NCBI GenBank assembly: GCA_963555705.1
Contig: OY743182.1
Span: 55,689,092 to 55,753,091, forward strand
Length of the DNA: 64,000 nt
From: Ligustrum vulgare
Lineage: Eukaryota > Streptophyta > Magnoliopsida > Lamiales > Oleaceae
Direction: 5' to 3'
Position numbers and translations under genes: made by a program. The notes below the pieces were generated by a model. It ran no database searches. It saw nothing but the letters and a program-made list of their open reading frames with translations, and was not told where the DNA came from. This document shows positions 12,047-21,817 of this stretch, piece by piece; within the stretch, counting starts at the first letter, position 1, and every line of letters begins with the position of its first letter.

Positions 12047-12323
12047 TGTAACGACCCGGGTCCCACTTAACGGGCTATCCCGGCCGTTAGATGACGGCGT
12101 ACTGTCCCCACTGTACCAACACGAGTCTTTTCAGTATGCTTTGCCCTCACTCGTGCGCTCCCCAAGAAAACTTTTCAGGAGGTTACCCATCACAGAATTT
12201 CTCCAAGCCAAGCACGCTTAATTGTGGAGTTTCTAATGATGGACTTCCGAAAAAGAAGGTGCACGTTGTTGGTATAAGTAGTACCTATCATTTCTTTTAA
12301 TCTTTCTTAGTCGGGGTATTATA
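12047..12323 (-). mobile_element. solo LTR of a Cassandra-type TRIM retrotransposon
   Basis: This 277-bp insert begins TGTAACGACCC and ends GGGGTATTATA (ancestrally TTACA). It is flanked by a perfect 5-bp duplication GCCAC (12042-12046 and 12324-12328). Removing it and one GCCAC restores the RNase H reading ASG-YAMGAVLG. On the minus strand the core matches 5S rRNA, which is the hallmark of Cassandra LTRs. No PBS, PPT or second LTR is present, so it is a solo LTR from recombination. Confidence 0.9.
12157..12285 (-). other. 5S-rRNA-like segment within the Cassandra LTR
   Basis: On the minus strand this region contains TTAAGCGTGCTTGG and GATGGGTAACCTCCTG with AACTCC upstream. These are nearly identical to the plant 5S rRNA 3' half (TTAAGCGTGCTTGGGC and GATGGGTGACCTCCTGGG). 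The 5' part (GGTACTACTTATACCA and GTGCACC) is more diverged. In 5S genes this covers the internal pol III promoter boxes. Several substitutions make activity doubtful; it is not an rRNA gene. Confidence 0.85.
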
Positions 12324-12329
12324 GCCACT

Positions 12330-13500
12330 TGCATTGCATATCAATTAAAAAGGTAGTTCCCAATCAGGTGCAATGATTACAGGTGCATATATAAATTTTT
12401 CCTTCAAAGTATTGAAAGCCACCAAACATTCTTCAAAGAAAATAAATAGAAATTATAGAAAACAAATGTAATTTCCTTCATCAAAAAGTTACATAGTGGC
12501 TTTGTGATTTTTGAGAAGTCTTTTATGAAGCGCCTATAAAATCTTGCATGCCCAAGGAAACTCTGAACACCTTTCACTGAAGTTGGAGGTGGTAATTTCT
12601 CAATTACTTGAATTTCTGCCTTGTCTACCTTAATGCCTTTTTCTGAAATCCTATGCCCCAGAACAATGCCTTCATTCACCATAAAGTAAAATTTCTCCCA
12701 GTTGAGCACCAGATTCATTTCTTCACATATTTGTAGAACTAGTTGCAAGTGTTCCAAGCATTCGTCAAACGAAGATCCAAAACTGAAAAAGTCGTCCATG
12801 AACACTTCAATGAATTTCTCTATCGTATCTAAGAAGATCACCATCATACACCACTGAAATGTGGCTGAAGCATTCATACACCAAATGGCATCCGGTGGTA
12901 GGCAAAAGTACCATAAAGGTAGGTAAATATTGTCTTCTCTTGATCTTCTGGAGCAATGGCAATCTAATTTTACCCTGAGTATCCATCCACAAAAAAATAA
13001 TGTGAATGACCTACCAATCTCTCCAACATCTGATCAGTAAAAAGAAGGGAAAAGTGATCCTACCTTGTTGCATTATTGAGTTTGTGATAATCAATACAAA
13101 CTCTCCATCCATTGACTGTTATTGTTGGAATTAACTCGTTCTTTCATTTATACTACTATGATTCCCCCTTTCTTTGGCACAAACTGAATTGTATCCAAAA
13201 GCTTCATTACTTCTGCTTGAACTACCTCCTTCATGTTTGGATTCAACCTCCTTTGTCCATCCACCGTTGGTTTGAAATTGTCCTCCATTAGTATTTTGTG
13301 CATGCAAAGTGCGGGATTGATACCTCTTATGTCACCAATGGTCCACCCAATAGCCCTTTTATGATCTCGGAGAACTTGAAGTAGTTTCTTTTCCTCAACC
13401 TCTGTAATGGAGCTAGCCACTATGACAGGTAAAGTAGAAGACTCTCCCAAGTATGCATAACGAAGGTGAGATGATAGTTGCTTGATTTCTAGTCTTCCCT
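12330..13500 (-). pseudogene. Athila-like reverse transcriptase, decayed
   Basis: The N-terminal part (about 13480-13148) contains LPSHL-like LSSHLRYAYLGE, IGWTIGDIRGI and RRLNPNMKEVVQAEVMKLLD, typical before the RT palm of Athila elements. A deletion then jumps to FVPKKGG and frameshifts follow. The active site is VFMDDFFSFG (near 12800), with F-M-D-D where Ty3/gypsy usually has YxDD. It continues with LGHRISEKGI and a FLGHARFYRRFIKDFSKI segment (about 12555-12500). Several stops (for example near 13145 and 12345) make it inactive. The first 10-15 codons of the open frame derive from the adjoining LTR fragment, not from pol. Confidence 0.85.
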
Positions 13501-13758
13501 TGATTTCTTCAATTCTTGATCTTTGAATTTGGCTCATTCTTTATCCATGTTTTGCATCTAGTACTCTTGCTTTTTTTTCAGTTTGGTCCAATTTCCTTCC
13601 TCTCTGCTCATTATTTGCTCCAATTGCTTTCTTTTCTCAATTTTGGAATAAACTTGAAATATCCATAAATAACAAATAAATCAGTACCAGTTATTCTCAA
13701 ATGACTATATAACATCCTAATTTAAGCATTTAAATAAATACATAAAATGCATTTATCA
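13500..13758 (-). repeat. partial 3' LTR of A1
   Basis: The piece ends (minus-strand start) with TGATAAATGCATTTTATG next to the PPT. The segment 13510-13690 is clearly homologous to 21640-21815 in the 5' LTR, for example GCTCATTATTTGCT followed by CTTTTCTC-ATTTTGGAATAAA. It stops near 13500, where A2 RT sequence begins. Confidence 0.78.
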
Positions 13759-13775
13759 AATACCCCCAAACTAGA
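13759..13775 (-). promoter_or_regulatory. polypurine tract of A1
   Basis: The plus strand reads AATACCCCCAAACTAG, i.e. a G-run purine tract on the element's sense strand, directly before the LTR start TGATAAATG. The same arrangement (CACCCCCAAACTA and ACCCCCCAAACTT) occurs in elements B and C. Confidence 0.7.
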
Positions 13776-15775
13776 ATAATAGTTTGTCCTCGAACAAATA
13801 AAACTGAAACATGACTCTAAGAAAAATAGCACTGACTCATCAGTTGATTTGCTCACTTTTATGTCTCAAGTTCGGCTCAAAATATACATTCCAGAAAGAA
13901 AATCAGATAGCACATTAAAATATTTGTTACTTATTCCATGCTCAACTTTTCATGTGTGTGTGTGAATAGCCGAAAATCAACTGCAAACTCATGTAAAGTT
14001 ATACTTAATACTGTGTGACTAATCATGCATAGATAAACCCGAATCCCATGTGGTCAAACAATGATTTTCCTTTGATTTTCGTAACAACTCTCATGGATAA
14101 TCACAACCTTACTGCTTTTCTCTCACATCCCGAGGTCTCTCCTATTGATGTGATTTTTAAACATGTATATATAGCATTCTTTCATACAAGGTAGTTAGGA
14201 TTTGACAAGTATGCACAACAGGCCAAAAGTAATTCATCCCTAATCTCATACTCCAGTGTTAGAAATCCCAATCAAACAGGCTTATACCGTGCATTCCATT
14301 TTTTTTATTTTGACAACTTTTTCTTTTAATGTCTTTTTCTTTTACCATCTTTGTGCAGAATGCTTTCTATATGACCCCTGTAGTGAGCTTTAAATTGGCA
14401 GCTCCCAACTCAGTTGAGTTTAGGGCACCAGGTTCAAAGAACCCCTCAAACTTAATTACTCGAGTCATAAAAGCTTAAATAGAAAAGTTAAAGATGTTTT
14501 AGCATCTTATGTGTAAGTCAACTCTCCGTACTTGCTTTCTAGTTGACCCTTATAGTGAGCTTTAAGTAGGAAACTCCCAAATCAGTTGAGTTTAGGGTAC
14601 CATGTTCAGAGAACCTCTCAAAGTTAATTACTCAAGCCAAAAAGGCATTTGAAGAGTAGAATAAGACCTTCAGCGTTTTTCTGCTTTTATACTGGTTATA
14701 GTTTACACCCGTTGATCAAAACCCCTTACACTAAAGATGCAAAATTAAAAACTTCAGACCCACAATCCATCAATGCCTACTCATACTAACCTTTCCACCC
14801 CCAAACTGGTTTGGTTCTATATTTCAGGTCGGGATCTAATTTCTTAAGGTCTGGGATTTTTCAGTCAATTTTATGTTCAAAGTGCACAAGTTTACCCACA
14901 CATGTATCAAGCATTTTCCTACACAAGTAATTATTTGACTTCTGCTATGTGCTCAAGTTTAATAAAGTCTAGCATGAAATAAGTAAATTTGAAAAATTTA
15001 GGTTTTCATGGTGTCCAAAGTTCCAACTAAAATATATAAATAAATCGAACTACATCACAAGCAGCAAACAAATCAGCAATTTTTTTTTTTTGAAAGAAAC
15101 ATCATAATAAAAATAAAAATCCTAAATCGTGAGAAAATCTGAGCAATTCTAATAAATTCAGCAAAATAGAGTTTCAACAGATAGTAGAGCAGTTATACAG
15201 ACCAACACTAACATTATGAGGTAAGCCGAATACACCACCCCCAAATAAAATAGTACATTGCCCTAAATGTAAACATAAAGCTAAGAAAATATAAGGCAAA
15301 GCACAACCAAAAAGATCAAACACTTCCCTAGGGTATGTAGGCTGCTACGGATGTGAGGGTCCTGCAGATGGATCTGATGGGTTACGTGGATCGTGTGGCA
15401 TCCTCCTCTCTATGGCCTCCATCCGACCTTCCATGGCTCCTAGCCAATCTTGCATAGCTCTCTGTCCACTCTCCATCGCCCCTATCCGATCCTCCATAGA
15501 TCTCTATCAAGTTGATACTCACATGAGGAGGGAGTTGAGCTCATCTAATGTGCAGCGTGCTAAGCATTGCTCCTGTGGAATTTCAGCTCTAATCAGGGTC
15601 TACTGGTCCCTTGCCATACTATCAATTTGTGCTTTCTAGGCTTTAAGCATCTGCATCATCATACTTTGTGTCTGCCCCATGGCTGTGATCTATGCTAACA
15701 TCTGTCTCTGCAGCCTGTCATCCCCTGGATGTGCAGGTGCTGGAGTTGGCTCTGGTCCTGGCACTGCTATACTTG
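13776..15775. other. A1 3' untranslated region with a tandem stem-loop block
   Basis: I see no gene here. Two copies of a conserved block occur at about 14378-14470 and 14540-14640. Each begins with a GACCCCTGTAGTGAGC or similar line and then has a short hairpin followed by TAGGG(C/T)ACC. The first hairpin is AACTC-AGTT-GAGTT (14407-14420). The pairing is kept but with other bases in A2 and C. A pyrimidine-rich TTTCCACCCCCAAACTGG lies at about 14798. Confidence 0.6.
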
Positions 15776-16700
15776 CTAGGCTAGAAGTACTAGAGCTTGG
15801 GGTCCAAGAGGCCGAGCGCTCTCTCGGGTCCTCCTACTGATAGTAGCCTCAAATGGAGCGGGCTTGTCATTGGGAAGTAGATCAACTCCCTCAGTCAAGC
15901 ATATGAAACTTATCAAACATGGAAATAGTATACCTCGTGTTGTGACTAACTGGGAGGCAAGAGTGATGATGAAATCAAATATGTGATGCCCCATATCCAG
16001 CTTGTACCCCCATGCTAAATGATGCAGTCACTGAGCCCTATCCTCATTGAATGTGGTGCAATGAGAGGTGGGGTCGATATTTTAGCAGATAAATATTTGC
16101 AAGATTTTTAAGGTGTCTGTGAGATCTCCATATGCAAACCGACCGGGTCTCTCCAACTTTATATCCTGTCAACAGTAGAGAAATTGCATAATCAGATCAA
16201 TATCAATATCTGCCTGAATTGGCTCTATCCCATCTCTAGTCCACTCTAAGACTCTCTCGATCACGGTTGGGGAGAAACGGATCCAATTACCTCAAACCCA
16301 TGTCATATACCAATGATCTACTCCCTCTACCTCAATAGCATGATTGAAATTTGCCAAAATTCTTTTACCAGAAGGGAGTAGGCTTGATGAGGGGTGGCCA
16401 CCAATTTATGCCATCATGTTGCCCCTATTAGATGCTGTAACTCAGTGTCAGGGAAGTCCCCTAGGATTACCTCTCTCTTGCACCATAGTCTTTTCCCTTT
16501 TAGCAACATGTCATACCTCTTCTGTTCTTCCTCCCCTAAAAGTCTGTGAAACATTCCCAAGTCTAGATCATCATAGTCTTCATCAGAAACTGGTGCTCCT
16601 CTACGCCTCTTTGGAGGTGCAACTTTTCCTTTACCTTTGCGCGAGGAACTAGGCGTGTTTTTTGAAGGCATGGTACCTATCAAGGATAAAGAAACAATAT
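15776..16700 (-). pseudogene. putative plant transposon protein ORF of A1
   Basis: The start MPSKNTPSSSRKGKGKV (about 16671) is followed by a basic PPKRRRGAPVSDEDYDD stretch, EEEQKRYDMLLKGKRLWCKREVILGDFP and, after frame changes, HIFDFIITLASQLVTTRGIL with a FICLTEGVDLLPNDKPAPF segment. It parallels the A2 ORF almost throughout (REVILTDFP and ASQLDTTRGIL there). The N-terminus looks like a nuclear-localising basic tail. In A1 it follows protease and a spacer directly, because pol is missing. Several stops and frameshifts break it. Confidence 0.68.
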
Positions 16701-17960
16701 TAGATTCAAAACAATAGTTCCAATGCATAAAAACGCAACCAAACACACCCAAACTAACAATAGGATGAAATATGGGAACGAAAGAAAAGTGCGTAACTAG
16801 TTCTTTTCGACCCCGGGCATTGCCTCGAAAAAAATAATATTTTCCCGGGACATATCCAAGCATATGAAATTACACAATATCATCTACAACATACTAAAAT
16901 TTTAGGTCAAATGGAAGTCGTTTGTAGGTCAAATGGAAGTCGTTTGGGTTAAGAATCAGAGGGACGAAAGTGTGCAGTGAGGCTGCAGTGGTGCTTTGAT
17001 GGTGTAATGGGGTAAATCTGATTCCTAGGCTTTTTTTGCATTGTGATGAATCAAAACATGGAATTATTTTATGTATGCAATGAAGATAAGTGCTCAGGTG
17101 GATTCCTCAAATTTGAGCAAAGACTTCACTTAGGCATTTCATCGAACAGTTTGAAGGCATGAGGAATCTTTCATGTAAATAATAGGATTCTAGCCATGGG
17201 TCAATATAAAAACTTAAGGGAAACATAAACAACTCATATCCACACAAAAATCTACCTAATCCCGACCTCTGTCTAGCTCAAAATCGAATTTATAAAAAGT
17301 AAGGCAAAAATTTGAATTATTGAACGAAAGTGTAAAAATTCAACCAAACATACTTTGAATCCGAGATTGGAATGTGTTGATGATGCTAGATTATACACAA
17401 TGTGGTGTAAAGATGAATATTTTTCAAAGAAATTGCGGGTGTGGGTGAGTTTGGGAGAGAGCAGCTCGTGGTTTCTGTTTTGGAATGAAATGTGAAGTTA
17501 GATTTTTTTAAATAGACAAAAACGTGTCCAAAATAGCTGTGCGATCGCACGGTTTACCAGATGAAAAAAAAATTAAAATTTTATTTTTCGAATGCTGCTC
17601 GACTCCAACATGTTTTGAGATGCATGAACATGAATTATGAGAACAAATACCACGTTTTAGGTGTGTGAAAGTGTGAATGATAAATATGAATATTCAATGT
17701 CCAAGAATCCACTAACCACTTAAATATGCAAAATATGAAAATATGAAGTCTCTACTTTAATTGCAAAGCATAAAACTGTCAAAATGCAAAAATGAAAACA
17801 TGGAACCTAAAATTAAAAATAAAACAACAAATGAAAGTAAGATAAATAAAAATGAAGAAATATGGGTTGCCTCCCATAAAGCACTCCGTTTATAGTCTCA
17901 AGCCCGACTTTTGGTGTGATATCAAGGTGGCAAAAAATACGATGTTGAGGCCTTGCATTG
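16701..17960. other. A1 spacer between protease and the downstream ORF
   Basis: There is no domain match. A conserved line GGTTGCCTCCCATAAAGCAC at about 17866 follows the protease. Similar lines follow protease in B (about 29340, GGTTGCCTCCCAATAAGCGC) and C (about 53025, GGTTGCCTCCCAACAAGCAA). In A2 the equivalent GGTTACCTCATAAAGCGC (about 10299) follows integrase, so this line marks the common start of the 3' untranslated region. Confidence 0.5.
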
Positions 17961-17963
17961 CTT

Positions 17964-18470
17964 TCAGTTCCCGGCTTTGCAAATCTCTTTTCTTGTCCAC
18001 ATTTTTTCTATCTTTTGACAGCTTTCAGGATGAAGAATATGATTTGTCTGTGGATTTATGTCAAAGGTTGCATGCTCTTCATCCATTCGAAATGTTACAT
18101 CCCCTTTTTCCACGTCTATTCGGGCTCTCCCAGTGGCTAGAAATCGTCTTCCTAATATAAGTGGCATCTTGTGATCCTCTTCTATGTCTAGGATCACGAA
18201 ATCAGCTGGAAAGAGAAATTTCCCAACTTTTACCAATGCATCCTCAACAATGCCATATGTGATTCGAGTTGAACTATCAGCTAGCTGTAGTGACATCGTG
18301 GTTGGTTTAGGTGCTCTTAAGCCACATTTCCTGCAAGCAAATAAAGGCATTAAATTTATGCTTGCACCTAAATCACATAAGACATTATTAAAATTTAAAT
18401 CTCCAATCATGCAGGGTATTGAGAAAATCCCTGGGTCCTTTAGCTTAGGTGGCAACTTTTTCTGAATTAT
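17964..18470 (-). pseudogene. retroviral-type aspartic protease of A1
   Basis: The sequence PPKLKDPGIFSIPCMIGD leads to VLCDLGASINLMPL, the D-x-G-A active site in the Athila form (DLGA). It continues with LQLADSSTRITYGIVEDALV, FVILDIEEDHKMPLILGRRF (flap and ILGR motif) and LATGRARIDVEKG. In the element it would release gag and pol products. The frame is open for about 163 codons, but the upstream junction to gag has stops, so it is not part of an intact polyprotein. Equivalent domains lie at 29400-29951 and 53086-53736. Confidence 0.88.
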
Positions 18471-20115
18471 TGCACTACATCCTCTATTAATGACACTGTT
18501 TCCACATCATCAAGCTTCTTTTTTTTGGAGATTATGTCTTTCAAAAACTTCCCATAGCTAGGAATATGTCTGATTGCATCTATGAATGGCAGATTTATGT
18601 GTAGCTTTTTGAGCATATCCATGAATTTATTGAATTGTTGATCTTCTTTATTCTTTCGCAGCCTCTGGAGGAATGTAACCGGTGGGTCATAAGGTGTAAT
18701 TGTTGATTTCACCTCATTCTTCCCCACTTCCTTTTCAGATGATTTCTCAGCTAATAAATTTTGTTCCTTTTCTTGTTCCTTGTCCTTCTCATGATCACTA
18801 GCTAATTTTTTACCCTAATCTCTGGCATTCGAATCCCACTCCTCTTAGTGACAGTATTTACATATTCTCTGGAATTTGTTTTTGTGTTGCTTGGAAATGT
18901 TTTTGGAGCTCTGTTTGCTAACATTTACGCCATCTAGCCCATCTGCGTCTCTAGATTCTTTATAGAAGCTTGCTGATTTTGAAGGGTAGTTTCTGTCCTT
19001 TTCATGAATTGGTCTGTCTTACTCATAAACTGCTCAGTTTTCTCGATAAATTTCCCAAGATTCTCTTCAAGTGGGGATTTCTTCTCTTCTTGCTGGTACA
19101 CAGGAGGTTGTGGCTTGCCTATATTTTGATTGTCCCTCCATCCAAAGTTAGGAAGATTTCAACACACTGGATTGTATGTGTTTGAATATGGGTTGTTCTG
19201 TGGACGACCAATCCCTTGGACGAAATCAACTTGCTCTAATAGCTAAGTCAAGATAGGACAGTCTCAAGTGTTATGGTCTGCACCACATTCTTAGCAAAGT
19301 ATTCTTGAATTCTTCATTGGATTTCCAGCCATTGCTATGCTTTCCACCTTACTCACCAACGAGTTTATTTTTAGAGATAAGGTTGTATAAGTATCCACCT
19401 CATAAACTCCTGCAGGTTTCCTTTGGAGTATTCGATCCGAAGCCTACATTGCATTTGTATTAGCAATTCTTTCAAACAACTCCAAAGCTTCATCAATAGT
19501 CTTAGTAGAAAGTGACCATTTAGATGATGAGTCCACTAGAGTTTTGAATTGAGGGAGCAAACCTAGGTAGAAGTATTGAACTCCCCTCGAAATTCTATGA
19601 TGAAGACACTTCTTAAGCATGTTTTTAAATCTGTTCCAACCCTCATCAAATGACTTTATGTCCTGTTGTTGAAACATTGATATGTCGTGCTTGAGCTTTG
19701 CAATTTTGACCGGTGGGAAGAACTTTGTACAAAACTTCTGAGCCAGATCATTCCATGTAGTTATGCTAGCTATATGACGAGAATCCAACAACTCCAAAGC
19801 CCTATCTGTCAAAGTGTGTGGAAAAAGAAGAAGTCGGATGGCATCATCAGATATACCCTGAAACTTGAAGTGTTGGGATAGTTCCAAAAACCACTAGACA
19901 TCACTGTACATGTTTTCATCTGCTCTTCCATAAAATTGAGGTCTATTTTTAAAAAAAATGGATAACATTTGTTTTTAACTGGAGTTTAGTTGACCAAATT
20001 GAGGGTAGACAGTACTTGACTGATTTTGAATTATAGTAGGAGTCATAAAGTCCCAAACTAGCATAGTCCCCTCATCTTGCACTTTCAATTCTTGATTTTC
20101 CGAATTGTTTGCCAT
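18467..20115 (-). pseudogene. Athila-like gag of A1
   Basis: The likely start is MANNSENQELKVQ (20115). A capsid-like gag domain follows with LLLFPHTLTDRALELLDS, ASITTWNDLAQKFCTKFFPP and FDEGWNRFKNMLKKC (about 19620-19887). A zinc-knuckle remnant reads C-x2-CGADHNT-x-DC (about 19290-19255), with a stop in the knuckle. The C-terminal part repeats short FMxKTDQFM-like phrases and ends with a VTFLQRLRKNKEDQQFNKF segment before protease. At least five in-frame stops are present. It would form virus-like particles in an intact element. Confidence 0.83.
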
Positions 20116-20354
20116 TTTTTGCTTTTATTGTTGTTTTTCTGCTAATTTTGCCTCTCTTAAATTGCAAAGAAAAGTGCGTCCAATTTTTGGATCAGCTTCT
20201 AGAAGATCACCATGTCTCAAACTTCGCATACACAAACTTGAGAGAAACAAAAGAAAAAATGTATGAACTAAAATGAAAGAAGAAAAAAATTGAAGTAAAG
20301 CGATAAAAAGTTCGAATTAGTGAAAATAACATAGAAGTAAATCTAGCATACAAT

Positions 20355-20371
20355 CCCTAGCAATGGCGCCA
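20355..20371 (-). promoter_or_regulatory. primer-binding site of A1 (tRNA-Asp)
   Basis: The minus strand reads TGGCGCCATTGCTAGGG. It pairs with the 3' end of plant tRNA-Asp (CCCCGGCAACGGCGCCA) with three mismatches. It lies 5 nt from the LTR boundary, as in B and C. Confidence 0.82.
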
Positions 20372-20376
20372 AAACT

Positions 20377-21817
20377 TGTTGCATGATTTACGTACCACAA
20401 GTGTACGGTATCAAATAAGTAATAAAGTGCATTTGAGTCCGAATATTGTTTCCACAGAGATTGAGTATATTTATTTTCTTAAACTATTAACCTTAATTGA
20501 AGCAAATAAAAGAAAATTGTTTTGTGGAATTACGTAAGTGATTAAACTAAATTATCAAATGAAACTAAAATTATCAAACTAAAACAAGCTAAGTAAAAAT
20601 ACAAGATTTGTGTAACAAGTGTATGTGAATCAAGTGCTAGGATCTAGAATCCATCTTATTCTCAATATTTCATACAATGGTTTGACTAATTCATGACAAA
20701 GGTATATTTATGAAGATCAATGTTCCTATGATGTTTAAAACTCTCTTTCGAACAAGACTTAAACCTTTTTCTATATATGATCCACCTATATTTCTATGAT
20801 AAATGCAAATATGTAGGAAAGCATTTAACAATCATGAACATTATAAGATCACATATGGCATAGAGGTATATTTCTATGCCTATCGAACCCTATGGAAACT
20901 AATTAAAGTCCAACAAATTTCTACTCTTTCGAACATAGAAAAATACCACAAGTATCATATAATCCATGTGTCCATAGTTATAGATATCAAAATAAACACA
21001 AAATCAATTTCTCAAAATACCAATTGTCATAAAATTAATCAAACTAAAGCATAAAACAAGAGTTTAAGACTTCATCATGATCTCAAAACTATAGAAACTT
21101 AGCCTAGATACATTTTCAATAATAAATCACACATATAAATAAACTTCATCACCTAGAATATGAAGCAATCTTGATTTTGATGAAGAATCTTCAATGAATT
21201 GTCTCCTCCAAGCTTGTATGTGTTTTTGAGTGCATAAGGTCAATAGAAGAGAACCAAAATTCATGCAACATAAGCCCATTTATATCTATCCATCAGACCT
21301 AGGAGAGAAAGGGCTAAAATCTGTCAAAGATTGCGTGAAAAGCCTACCAATTGACCCACTGAATAACCATGCGTCCGCACGGTTCCAATTGTTGCGGCCG
21401 CATGCCCAAAAGAGTGCCTCTCAGTCGCCTTGTTTTGTTGTCATGCAACCACATGCCATATCAACCTTGTGGCCGCATGGTTGTAGAGTCATGTAGCAAT
21501 TTTAATCTTTCAATTTTTGTAACTTTGTCCTCTTGTTTTTGTTGCACATAAAGTCCTCCATCTTTTAATTAGAGAAATTAAGTCCTTATTCTTCAGAAAC
21601 TCTTCAATTTTGTCTTTTCTTCTTTTTATTTCTACAATTCCTCTTTTGATCTTTGAATTTCTTTCAACTAAGTTCCTTCTTGATCCATGTTTTGCATCCA
21701 ATACTCTCGCTTTGCTCATTTTGGTCTAATTTCCTTCCTTTTTGCTCATTATTTGCTCTAATTGCTTCCTTTTCTCGATTTTGGAATAAAACTAAAATAT
21801 ATACAAATAGCAGATAA
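20377..21817 (-). repeat. 5' LTR of A1, outer end missing
   Basis: The inner boundary is TGTTGCATGATTTACG next to the PBS, followed by the line ACAAGTGTACGGTATC shared in style with LTRs B and C. Homology to the 3' LTR fragment (13500-13690) runs to about 21817. There it stops abruptly and FAR1-like coding sequence begins, so the outer ~100 bp with the terminal TGATAA are lost. Small open frames inside are not conserved. Confidence 0.7.

Larger units (their letters stand above)
11488..12330 (-). pseudogene. RNase H and integrase N-terminus, split by a Cassandra LTR
   Basis: The fold starts just above 12328 with PDWELPF, a stop in place of Glu, and LICNASG, equivalent to the MCDAS motif of retroelement RNase H. 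It is interrupted by the 277-bp Cassandra LTR (12047-12323) and resumes as GYAMGAVLG. It goes on through [29 protein letters not shown] (catalytic Asp) and [10 protein letters not shown] to the WYADIVNYL linker that precedes integrase. Because of the insertion and several stops it is dead. Reading is on the minus strand. Confidence 0.85.
6985..13500 (-). mobile_element. Athila-like Ty3/gypsy piece A2 (pol-bearing)
   Basis: Read on the minus strand, A2 carries RT, RNase H, integrase, a spacer, a plant-transposon-protein ORF and a 3' untranslated block. It lacks gag, protease, PBS and both LTRs. On its 5' side it is joined near 13500 to an LTR fragment belonging to A1. On its 3' side it is cut by the chromovirus LTR at 6984, so its PPT and 3' LTR are absent. 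It is the only Athila-like piece in the window with any pol, and could represent the autonomous partner of the pol-less elements A1, B and C. Confidence 0.78.
13500..21817 (-). mobile_element. Athila-like element A1 (gag-protease, no pol)
   Basis: On the minus strand: 5' LTR (20377-21817, cut at its outer end), tRNA-Asp PBS (20355-20371), gag, protease, a spacer, the PTP-type ORF, a 3' untranslated block with duplicated stem-loop, a PPT (13759-13775) and about 260 bp of the 3' LTR (13758-13500). No RT, RNase H or integrase lies between protease and PPT, so A1 is non-autonomous. Its 3' LTR is fused to A2 pol at about 13500. Confidence 0.8.

Noticed and set aside
12157..12285. Possible 5S rRNA gene
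   Set aside because: The similarity is real but lies within a Cassandra LTR with a target duplication and many substitutions, so it is not a functional 5S gene.
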